Shown here piece after piece: positions 6,296 through 13,389 of a stretch of 22,882 nt of DNA. Where the stretch lies: assembly GCA_910584235.1 (NCBI GenBank), contig CAJTZD010000056.1, positions 1-22,882 on the forward strand. The letters run 5' to 3'. Made by a program: the position numbers and the translations under genes. A model generated the notes under the pieces. That model was not told the DNA's origin. It searched no databases and saw nothing but the letters and a program-made list of their open reading frames with translations. This stretch comes from an uncultured Acetatifactor sp. (GTDB taxonomy: Bacteria; Bacillota; Clostridia; Lachnospirales; Lachnospiraceae). The stretch's first letter is position 1. Each line of letters starts with the position of its first letter.

Positions 6296-7849
6296 ATGAA
6301 GAGAAGCTTATTTGTTTCGATGCTGTGTATGGGATTGGCACTGTTTTCCATGTTCTTTGCATGGAGGAAGGTGGACGAGGAGAAAGAGAATGTGGTCATC
6401 CAGGAGGAGGTACTCTCCGGGAATCAGGACGCGGCCCGGGGGGTGTCCCTGCACATTGCCTCCCACTGGAACCGGCAGCTATTGTGGGATACGGAATATA
6501 CCATCGGCAGCGGAAAAGGGGCAAAAAGCGTCTGCTCCTTTGTGCCGGGGCAGGTAGCGTGGGAATGGACGCCGCACCCTTGCGCAAGGGCGGATTTCCC
6601 CGGCGGATATGGGAGTAGTTTCGGCGTCCCTGCTGCGGAGGAGGGATTTCCGGATGATCCCCAGACGCCCTATCCGGAGATCATCCGGGCGGTCACCGGG
6701 CGGACCGAAGCGGGCGAGACCCGGGAGGAGACGGTTCGGATGGGAGATTACCGGGAATATTATCCCATGAGCTTTGACATAGAGGGCATTTCCGTGGAAT
6801 ATCTGGAGGACTATGGCCGGATTTCGGACTATCTGACGGAGCTGTTTTGCATTCCTGTGGCGGAGGACAGGATAAAGATTACCGTGGAGAAGAACCAGAC
6901 GGGGGAGATTGTTTCCTGTAAAGCGGAACCCGTATGGGATGAGGAGAGCGTTGGGATTGCCGGCGCGTCGGCTTTTGGCAAGGCAGGGGCCTACTATGCT
7001 TTCTGTCTGGAAAATACTGCTACGTCCCGGCAGGCCCACCGGGGCGAGAACTGCGGTCTGTTCTGGCTTCCCTTTGAGGAGGGGGAGGGCTGGATTCGGG
7101 CGGATCTGACGCGGATGGAGAGAGTGTGTCCGCTGCCTGAGGGAGCGGTACCGGCAGGGCTGTTGTGGGAGGAGGAAGAGAAGCGTCTGTATGTCACCGT
7201 AAAAGAAGAAAATGACTACACACTTCTGGTCTATCACCTGGACAAAGGGACGCCTGTCCTGACCCAGAGGGTGGCGTTAGGTCAGGAATGGCTTTTTGCC
7301 GGGGAGGAAGCGGCGGAAAAAGGGGTGTATCTGCCGGATATAGACACGGAATTAGCGCTTGTAACTCCCGGTCTGTGCGTCATGTCCAGGGAGGACGGGG
7401 GGATGTTAATGACCTGGCGGGACAATGGATTTTCCTTTGTGACGGAGACTGACGGGGAGTGGAAGCTCTGGTGCAGCGGTCAGTTTCCGGAGCAGCCCCG
7501 GGAGGAATATGTGGGCACAGGGCATGGATGGATGCGAAATCACCTGTTCCCTATGGAACGGGAATGTCTCTTTGACGGGGAAAGGCTGGTGCTGGCCGCC
7601 TTTGAGGACTGGGACAGCCTGAATGTGCTGCTGGCAGTCTATGACCGGGACGGGGAGCTGTATTCCGGCCTGTACAGCTATGCCGGGGACAGCGTGGATT
7701 CCGGATATTTCTCCCATGGAAATTATAAAACCCAGGTGCAGCCCCAGGGCAGGAGTTCCCTTGCCTTTCTGGAGGAACAGGCCCTGCCGGATGTGTATGA
7801 ACGGGGGACGGGGGAGGCGGTGAAAGCTTTAGAACTGCGGGACAGGTGA
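6296..7849 (+). CDS. Membrane-anchored extracytoplasmic protein of unknown function
   Basis: A 517-residue protein. An N-terminal hydrophobic stretch (about residues 4-22, LFVSMLCMGLALFSMFFAW, after MKRS) is a signal anchor or uncleaved signal peptide; no lipobox cysteine is seen. The rest is soluble and rich in acidic and aromatic residues, with several WxxD or GxxW elements and short strand-like units (for example LYVTVKEENDYTLLVYHLDK and LNVLLAVYDRDGELYSGLYS). These suggest a mainly beta, propeller-like fold, but no family is recognised. It follows the ATPase gene by about 130 bases on the same strand, so it is probably the accessory or sensor partner of this transporter. Start: an AGGGA/AGGT purine tract precedes the ATG at 6296; the earlier in-frame TTG at 6161 lacks a signal-like sequence. 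Confidence 0.7.
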   Translation: MKRSLFVSMLCMGLALFSMFFAWRKVDEEKENVVIQEEVLSGNQDAARGVSLHIASHWNRQLLWDTEYTIGSGKGAKSVCSFVPGQVAWEWTPHPCARADFPGGYGSSFGVPAAEEGFPDDPQTPYPEIIRAVTGRTEAGETREETVRMGDYREYYPMSFDIEGISVEYLEDYGRISDYLTELFCIPVAEDRIKITVEKNQTGEIVSCKAEPVWDEESVGIAGASAFGKAGAYYAFCLENTATSRQAHRGENCGLFWLPFEEGEGWIRADLTRMERVCPLPEGAVPAGLLWEEEEKRLYVTVKEENDYTLLVYHLDKGTPVLTQRVALGQEWLFAGEEAAEKGVYLPDIDTELALVTPGLCVMSREDGGMLMTWRDNGFSFVTETDGEWKLWCSGQFPEQPREEYVGTGHGWMRNHLFPMERECLFDGERLVLAAFEDWDSLNVLLAVYDRDGELYSGLYSYAGDSVDSGYFSHGNYKTQVQPQGRSSLAFLEEQALPDVYERGTGEAVKALELRDR

Positions 7850-7908
7850 GGGGGCATGGTCGCGGCATGTCAGTCTGCTATTAGAACTTTATTCCACTTA
7901 CAGTTCAC

Positions 7909-7927
7909 ATCAAAAAAATCGAGAAAA
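7909..7927 (+). promoter_or_regulatory. Candidate regulator site shared with the araC promoter
   Basis: ATCAAAAAAATCGAGAAAA here matches ATCAAAAAAATCAAGAAAA at 13191-13209 in 18 of 19 bases. The second copy overlaps the -35 box of the araC gene. Here there is no matching promoter on the same strand, so the conservation is better explained by a protein site than by promoter sequence. The A-rich content lowers the certainty. Confidence 0.45.
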
Positions 7928-7950
7928 ATAAGCCAAAGAATCAATATATT

Positions 7951-8000
7951 TAAGGAAACTATTGTAAAAGTGATGTAATATCATAAGTAATATTTCCTTA
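7951..8000 (+). promoter_or_regulatory. Long interrupted inverted repeat upstream of the hydrolase-nagAB operon
   Basis: TAAGGAAA-c-TATT (7951-7963) pairs with AATATTTCCTTA (7989-8000): 12 base pairs with one bulged C. The element sits in an AT-rich patch between GC-rich genes, 126 bases before the operon's first start codon. No good -35/-10 pair was found in this gap, so an activator-dependent promoter is likely. Confidence 0.5.
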
Positions 8001-8125
8001 CCAAAAATCCGCTTCATATTGTGAAATGTCCGTTTTATCCGTAAAATGACAGATGAAACGGTTTATGGCGGCAGACTAAGGTCAGCCGGGCGACTGTCGC
8101 GGAACGGAACAGGAGGTGGAGGCAG

Positions 8126-10198
8126 ATGTTTGAGGAATTTGACAGGATGAACCAATGGGAGCTTCGCAGCAGTGGCGATCAGCTAAAGGATTTTATCTTT
8201 CGGCTGCAGGAGGAAAAGTTTGCCCAGGGGGAAAGGAAGCGGGAACGGATTTTCACCCTGGAGGAACTTGGGGCGCACAGGAAGGAGATGAAGAGGCGCT
8301 TCATCGGGGAAATGGGAGGGCTTATAGAGGCGGCTGGCCCTCTGCGGGCAAGGGTGACGGGGAAGCGGGAAGAGAAAGAATTCACGCTGGAAAACATTAT
8401 CTTCAACTCTTATTCGGATATCTATGTGACGGCCTCCCTGTATCTTCCGCGGGGAGCGGATTTTCCTGGTCCGGCAGTCCTGTTCGTCTGCGGTCATTCG
8501 GAAAACGGCAGAATGTATGATGACTATCAAATGGTCTGTCAGACTTTGGCCAGAGCCGGGCTGATTGTATTTGCCATTGACCCCACGGGTCAGGGCGAGA
8601 GATCCAATTATTATGACCCGGAAAAAGGGGTATATCTGGTGCAAAGAGCCTGCGACGACCATGATTCCTGCGGTACGCCCGCGGTGGCTGCCGGAATGTT
8701 CCTGGAAAGGTATTTTCTGTGTGACGCCATGCGTGCGGTGGACTATATGCTGACGCGGCCGGAAATCGACCCGGAGCGAATCGGCATCACCGGCAATTCC
8801 GGCGGCGGTACCACCACCGTAGCCATGATGGCCTGCGATGACAGGATAGCGGCTGCTGCCCCGGGGACGTTCGTGACCACCCGCAGGGAGATTATGTACA
8901 GCGGACAGCCGCAGGATTCGGAACAGATATGGCCGGGCGCCACGGAATTCGGCTTTGACCATGTGACGGCTTTTTTGATATTTGCGCCCCGCCCGGCAGC
9001 TATTCTGGCGGTGGATTACGATTTCTTTCCCATTGAGGGAACCCTGGAGACTTTTTCGGCGGCCAAGCGTTTTTACGGGATGTACGGCCGGAGTGAGGGA
9101 ATCCGCCTCTATCGGGATCAGGATACACACAGGTATACCCGCCGCCTTGCGGTCCATGCAGCGGAATTTTTTACGGAGGTTTTCCTGGGGAAAAAGGCAG
9201 CGATAACCAATGGAGATATTAGGCCGCTGCCGGAGCGCGCCCTGACTGCCACGGTAAGCGGCAATGTAAAAGGAGAGGTTCCGGGCGCGGGAACGCTTCA
9301 GGAACGGATACGGGAATCCGCAGCCCGGCTGCGGGAGGAACGCATGGCGCTTCCGGAGGAAGTGCGCCTGGCAAGGGCAAGGCAGTGGCTTTGGGAAAAG
9401 GTGGGGAAAGAAAGGAAGCCAACAGCGTTTCATATCCGTGTGCTTGCGCCGGAGGACACCGTGGATGCCGGCTGGAATAGCGGAAAGGACACGAAAGCAG
9501 GGGGCAGCACGGAGGCCGGAATAAAGGGCGGCACAAAGGCCGGAATAAAGGGCGGCATGGAGGCCGGTTCCGTGGAGGACGAGGAGGCCGGCAGGTACAG
9601 GTGCTGCAGCATAAGCTGGTGGACGCAAAGGGGGCTGATCTGCGCAGGCAATCTGATAAAGGCTGCGGAATACAGCCGGACAGAGCATCTGCCCGCCACC
9701 ATCGCCGTCTGGCCGGAGGGAACCCGGAAAATCAGCAGGCATGCATCGTGGATCCGCGGGCAGTGCCAGGCGGGCCGACAGGTTTTGGTGCTGGACGTGC
9801 CGGGGGCGGGAAGCCTGGAGCAGTATCCCCTGATACAGGGGATGCCCTACAAGGAACGTTTCGGAACCCTTTACCGGCTCTGTACCGATCTGATTTATGC
9901 AGGTGACAGCATGGCGGCCATGCACTGCTATGACGTGCTGCGCGCCATTGAGATGCTGGGAGAGGAGTTTGGCATAGAGGAACAGGACATTACGCTGTAT
10001 TGTCAGGGACAGGACGGCGTATACGGTATCGTGGCAGGTTTCCTCAACGAAAAGGTAAAGATGGAATACGGCGAAGATTTACTTTTAAATGTAGAAAAGG
10101 AAATAATAGGCACAGAGGTATTCCGCTATGACAATACCTTAAGCCTGATGATTCCGGGGATGCTGCAGTACTTTGATTATGAAGAATTGCTCCGATGA
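8126..10198 (+). CDS. Two-domain alpha/beta-hydrolase (acetyl-esterase/deacetylase-like)
   Basis: A 690-residue cytoplasmic protein with no signal peptide. Residues about 90-355 are an alpha/beta-hydrolase of the acetylxylan-esterase/dienelactone-hydrolase type: GHSENGR (123-129) is the oxyanion region, IDPTGQGER (151-159) the loop after strand 4, and GNSGGG (223-228) the nucleophile elbow with Ser225. Probable partners are Asp299 in DYDFFPIEG and His335 in DTHRY. Residues about 430-690 look like a second, decayed copy: VLDVPGAG parallels IDPTGQG, and YCQGQDG stands where the elbow should be, with no serine. A linker (447-490) is built of short glycine-rich repeats. It lies just before nagA and nagB, so removing O-acetyl groups from an amino sugar before catabolism is a reasonable guess. 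AGGAGG precedes the ATG. Confidence 0.7.
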   Translation: MFEEFDRMNQWELRSSGDQLKDFIFRLQEEKFAQGERKRERIFTLEELGAHRKEMKRRFIGEMGGLIEAAGPLRARVTGKREEKEFTLENIIFNSYSDIYVTASLYLPRGADFPGPAVLFVCGHSENGRMYDDYQMVCQTLARAGLIVFAIDPTGQGERSNYYDPEKGVYLVQRACDDHDSCGTPAVAAGMFLERYFLCDAMRAVDYMLTRPEIDPERIGITGNSGGGTTTVAMMACDDRIAAAAPGTFVTTRREIMYSGQPQDSEQIWPGATEFGFDHVTAFLIFAPRPAAILAVDYDFFPIEGTLETFSAAKRFYGMYGRSEGIRLYRDQDTHRYTRRLAVHAAEFFTEVFLGKKAAITNGDIRPLPERALTATVSGNVKGEVPGAGTLQERIRESAARLREERMALPEEVRLARARQWLWEKVGKERKPTAFHIRVLAPEDTVDAGWNSGKDTKAGGSTEAGIKGGTKAGIKGGMEAGSVEDEEAGRYRCCSISWWTQRGLICAGNLIKAAEYSRTEHLPATIAVWPEGTRKISRHASWIRGQCQAGRQVLVLDVPGAGSLEQYPLIQGMPYKERFGTLYRLCTDLIYAGDSMAAMHCYDVLRAIEMLGEEFGIEEQDITLYCQGQDGVYGIVAGFLNEKVKMEYGEDLLLNVEKEIIGTEVFRYDNTLSLMIPGMLQYFDYEELLR
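9509..9567 (+). repeat. 24-bp tandem repeats in the hydrolase linker
   Basis: Two near-identical 24-base units (9509-9532 and 9533-9556), differing only in codon one or two, and a partial third (9557-9567). They code for TEAGIKGG, TKAGIKGG and MEAG. The unit keeps the reading frame and falls between the two hydrolase domains. Confidence 0.8.
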
Positions 10199-10364
10199 AA
10201 GGCATGCTTGCGATTCCCTGTATGGGATTTGGACAAGGCAGCCTAAGCTACGCCGGCCTTTCCGGGGAGCAAAGCAAAGGACGGGAGGCAGACCTTTCTG
10301 TGAAAGAAGAGCGCCGTGAGGCCGGCGGGTTTTATCAGCCCTGCCAGGGGATGGGGGGACAGAA

Positions 10365-11558
10365 ATGATTACGAAAATCGTCAACGGAAAAATCATATCC
10401 CGCAGGGGAATCGCCAGGAACCGGTGTCTTTATTACGGAGGAAAGGAAATCATCGCCGTCACCGATGAGCCCCGGCCTTATGACAAGCTCATAGATGCAG
10501 GGGGACAGTATGTCTCGCCGGGATTCATAGACATCCATGTACATGGGGGAGGCGGCTATGACTTTATGGACGGCGGTACACAGGCCATTGTAAAGGCGGC
10601 GGATTTTCATCTTGCCCACGGCACCACCAGCATGATGCCCACTTCCCTGGCTTCTTCCCGGGAGACATTGACCGCGTTTTTGGAGGACCTGCGCAGGGTG
10701 ATGGAATCCCATGCCGCAAAGGGCAATCTCCTGGGCGCCCATCTGGAGGGACCCTATTTCTCTCCCCGGCAGAGCGGCGCCCAGAATCCGGCTTATATCA
10801 AAAATCCGGATCCGGCGGAATATGAGGAAATCCTCCGCCTTTACGGGGATGTGATCCGGCGTTGGAGCTTTGCGCCGGAGCTGGAGGGCAGCGGGAAGTT
10901 CTGCAGGAGGCTGGAGGAGAGCGGTATCCTCTCAGCCATTGCCCACAGTGACGCGGTTTATGCGGATGTGGAGAAAGTGTACGGCTTAGGCTGCCGCCTG
11001 GTGACACATTTGTATTCTGGCATGTCGTCAATTACCCGCCGCAACGGATACCGCAGGCTGGGGGTGGTGGAATCGGCTTATCTGCTGGAGGATATGGCAG
11101 TGGAGGTGATTGCGGACGGCAGGCATCTTCCGCCGGAGCTTTTGAAACTTATCGTAAAGTGTAAGGGTACAGAGCATATTTGCCTTGTGACGGACGCCAT
11201 GCGGGGAGCGGGTATGCCGGAGGGGCCATCCATGCTGGGAAGAAAAGGGGAGGCAATGCCCTGTATCATTGAGGACTGCGTGGCAAAGCTTACGGACAGG
11301 ACTTCCTTTGCGGGAAGCGTGGCCACCGCGGACCGGCTGGTGCGGACAATGGTCCGGGAGGCGGGCGTAGGGCTTGAAGCGGCGGTAGGGATGATGACGG
11401 CCGTTCCCGCCAGGATTTTCAGGCTGGAGAAAAAAGGGATATTACAGGAGGGATATGACGCTGATATCTTATTGTTCGACGAAGATATCAGGGTATCTAA
11501 AGTGATAATAGGAGGAGATTTGTATGATGAAGCTGAGCATATCGCGGACCAGCGATGA
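10365..11558 (+). CDS. nagA: N-acetylglucosamine-6-phosphate deacetylase
   Basis: A 397-residue amidohydrolase that converts N-acetylglucosamine 6-phosphate to glucosamine 6-phosphate plus acetate in the cytoplasm. Metal and catalytic residues are in place: HVH at 58-60 (family HxH), Glu128 in HLEGPYFSP, His194 in AHSDA, His215 in THLYSGM and the catalytic Asp277 in VTDAM. The substrate loop VIADGRHLPPELL is also present. Small deviations are THLYSGM for the usual THLFNAM and SFAGS for the usual LAGS, which may mark a subfamily with a modified substrate. The length is normal. The 3' end overlaps nagB by 35 bases, so the two are co-translated. About 165 bases without a gene separate it from the upstream hydrolase. 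Confidence 0.92.
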   Translation: MITKIVNGKIISRRGIARNRCLYYGGKEIIAVTDEPRPYDKLIDAGGQYVSPGFIDIHVHGGGGYDFMDGGTQAIVKAADFHLAHGTTSMMPTSLASSRETLTAFLEDLRRVMESHAAKGNLLGAHLEGPYFSPRQSGAQNPAYIKNPDPAEYEEILRLYGDVIRRWSFAPELEGSGKFCRRLEESGILSAIAHSDAVYADVEKVYGLGCRLVTHLYSGMSSITRRNGYRRLGVVESAYLLEDMAVEVIADGRHLPPELLKLIVKCKGTEHICLVTDAMRGAGMPEGPSMLGRKGEAMPCIIEDCVAKLTDRTSFAGSVATADRLVRTMVREAGVGLEAAVGMMTAVPARIFRLEKKGILQEGYDADILLFDEDIRVSKVIIGGDLYDEAEHIADQR

Positions 11559-12282
11559 AATGGGGCGCAAAGCCGCCGAAAAGACTGCGGAACTAATCCG
11601 CCAAACGGTAAGCGAACAGGGGGAAGCCAGGATTCTGGTATCCACCGGACAGTCCCAGTTTGAATTTTTTGAAGCCCTGACTCAAATGGACATTCCCTGG
11701 GACAAGGTGGAAATCTTCCATCTCGACGAGTATGTGGGGCTGCCCGTGACCCATGGGGCAAGCTTTCGGAAGTATCTGAAAGAAAGATTTATCGATAAGA
11801 TCGGCAGCGCCAGGATGAACTATATAGACGGCGAGGGCGACACGGACAAAATCATTGCGGATATCACGGCCAGGATTCAGGAAAAACCCGTTGACATAGG
11901 CATCATCGGAATCGGTGAAAACGCACATATCGCATTCAATGACCCGCCGGCAGACTTTGAGACCACGGCTTCTTATCATGTGGTGGAGCTGGACGAAAGA
12001 TGCCGCAGGCAGCAGGTGGGGGAGGGCTGGTTTGCCGCCATTGAGGATGTGCCCCGGTATGCCGTCAGCGCAACCGTCTCCCGGATTATGGCCTGCCGAT
12101 GCATTATATCCGTAGTGCCCCACAAGGTAAAGGCGGCCGCCGTTCAGAAAACCCTGGAGACAGATGAAGTCACCAATGTCATCCCCGCCACGAAAATGAG
12201 AGAGCATGACAACTGGTATCTGTATCTGGACGAGGACTCCGCTTCATTGCTGGGGGAGGGGACCAAAGCGCTGGCGGAGTAA
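11524..12282 (+). CDS. nagB: Glucosamine-6-phosphate deaminase, divergent subfamily
   Basis: A 252-residue sugar-phosphate isomerase-fold enzyme expected to convert glucosamine 6-phosphate to fructose 6-phosphate and ammonia. Motifs: STGQSQFEFF (40-49) is the phosphate loop, usually (A/S)TGxxP; HLDEYVGL (66-73) carries the catalytic Asp68; and GENAHIAFNDPP (131-142) is the third motif. Compared with E. coli NagB, His143 is kept (His135), but the triad Asp141 and Glu148 read Asn133 and Asp140. This GENxH-FNDPP form is known to me as a separate deaminase-like clade, so the exact substrate is less certain than the fold. Start: GGAGGAGA lies five bases before the first of two adjacent ATGs (11524, 11527). 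The start lies inside nagA. Confidence 0.82.
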   Translation: MMKLSISRTSDEMGRKAAEKTAELIRQTVSEQGEARILVSTGQSQFEFFEALTQMDIPWDKVEIFHLDEYVGLPVTHGASFRKYLKERFIDKIGSARMNYIDGEGDTDKIIADITARIQEKPVDIGIIGIGENAHIAFNDPPADFETTASYHVVELDERCRRQQVGEGWFAAIEDVPRYAVSATVSRIMACRCIISVVPHKVKAAAVQKTLETDEVTNVIPATKMREHDNWYLYLDEDSASLLGEGTKALAE

Positions 12283-12305
12283 ACTTTCTGTGCCCACCCG
12301 CCCTG

Positions 12306-13112
12306 TCATCGGCATCTTTTCTGGAACTGGAGAGGGGAGAGTCCGTACACCGTTTTGAATTTGTGGGAAAAATAATTGCTGTCATTAAAACCGCAGGAAA
12401 AGGCAATTTCGGAAACGGATTTTTTCTCCTCCAGCTTCAGCAGGCGTTCGGCTTCTTTTAACCGGATGCTGGTAAGGTATTCGTGGAAGCTTAGGCCGGT
12501 TTCCTTTTTAAAAATCCGGGAAAGATGTTCCGGGCTGATGGAATGCTCTCTGGCAGTCCGGGACAGGGTAATGCCGCAGTGGTAATTGCTTTTGATGTCA
12601 TTTAGAATCTTCTCCACATGGATATTGCCGCCTGTACGCTCATTTTTGTAATAATTCCGGTTCCGGCACAGCAGGGTGAAGAGCATGTGGACATATCCGT
12701 TTATCATATCGGAGGAATAGCTGTCCCAGTTTAGGTACTCGGATTCAATGTTCTTTACGATGGCATAGGCGTCGGCGGTGATCTTGGGATTGCGGTAGAT
12801 ATAGTTGTCCCCCTCCAGTAGCGTATGGACATAAGGGGGCAGGTAGCTGTCGGAGAGGCTTAGGAGAAGCCTGGAATGGCTGGCTGTGCTGTAGGCGGTC
12901 TTGTGGATGCGGTAGGCAGGAATCAGCACCATATCCCCGGCCTTGATTTCGTAGAGCGTATCTTCAATCAAATAGTTGCATTTCCCGCTTTCCAGATAAT
13001 AGATTTCAAACCAGCTGTGATAATGATTGTCAAAAACCTTTGTCCTGCAGGCAATGGCTGACTCAAAGCAGAAGATCCGGTCAATAAGAGAGACGTTGTT
13101 TTCACTTGTCAT
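12306..13112 (-). CDS. AraC-family transcriptional regulator
   Basis: A 268-residue regulator. The N-terminal half (about 20-80) is a cupin-type sensing domain: HYHSWFEIYYLESGKCNYLI, then YEIKAGDMVLIPAYRIHKT, as in sugar-responsive AraC proteins. The C-terminal 100 residues contain two helix-turn-helix units, one around ITLSRTAREHSISPEHLSRIF and the other ending in IAFSCGFNDSNYFSHKFK, followed by the family closing YGLSPLQFQ. It converges on nagB with a gap of 23 bases. Together with the shared motif upstream of the hydrolase gene, this suggests it controls the amino-sugar operon and itself, probably as an activator; the inducer is not known. Start: AAAGGA is 11 bases before this ATG. An upstream ATG 15 codons earlier lies before that ribosome site. 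Confidence 0.9.
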   Translation of the reverse strand: MTSENNVSLIDRIFCFESAIACRTKVFDNHYHSWFEIYYLESGKCNYLIEDTLYEIKAGDMVLIPAYRIHKTAYSTASHSRLLLSLSDSYLPPYVHTLLEGDNYIYRNPKITADAYAIVKNIESEYLNWDSYSSDMINGYVHMLFTLLCRNRNYYKNERTGGNIHVEKILNDIKSNYHCGITLSRTAREHSISPEHLSRIFKKETGLSFHEYLTSIRLKEAERLLKLEEKKSVSEIAFSCGFNDSNYFSHKFKTVYGLSPLQFQKRCR

Positions 13113-13175
13113 AGCATTTTTATTCCTTTGTGCCTCCGGGCGATTTCTTGTTTTCAAATTTCAACCGTCACCTCT

Positions 13176-13204
13176 TTTATATCACGCTATATCAAAAAAA
13201 TCAA
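13176..13204 (-). promoter_or_regulatory. Promoter of the araC gene
   Basis: On the minus strand TTGATT (13204-13199), a 17-base spacer and TATAAA (13181-13176). The -35 box is embedded in the 19-bp motif (13191-13209) shared with the hydrolase operon's upstream region, which would fit autoregulation. Confidence 0.65.
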
Positions 13205-13281
13205 GAAAATGAGAAAAAATAACTCTGAATAGAGAAAAATCTTATAAAAAAGATCCTCCGCAAAGATTTTGCAAGCAGGGG

Positions 13282-13310
13282 TTGCAAAGCAAATGGTCCA
13301 AGGCTATACT
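13282..13310 (+). promoter_or_regulatory. Promoter of the cardiolipin synthase gene
   Basis: TTGCAA (13282-13287), a 17-base spacer and TATACT (13305-13310), about 75 bases before the start codon. It diverges from the araC promoter roughly 80 bases away. Confidence 0.65.
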
Positions 13311-13389
13311 GAAAAGAAAGAGTATGCGGGAGGAAGCGGCGCGGCACAACAGAATCTGCTGAATGAGGAAGCCGCCATACTGAAGAAAT

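Noticed and set aside
8183..9925. A 580-codon open frame on the minus strand, opposite the hydrolase gene
   Set aside because: Its product is rich in proline, arginine and histidine with no family resemblance and no ribosome site; it is a mirror of codon bias in the GC-rich plus-strand gene.
10199..10364. Small gene or terminator between the hydrolase and nagA
   Set aside because: There is no frame with a ribosome site and only loose GCCGGC repeats; read-through into nagA seems more likely.
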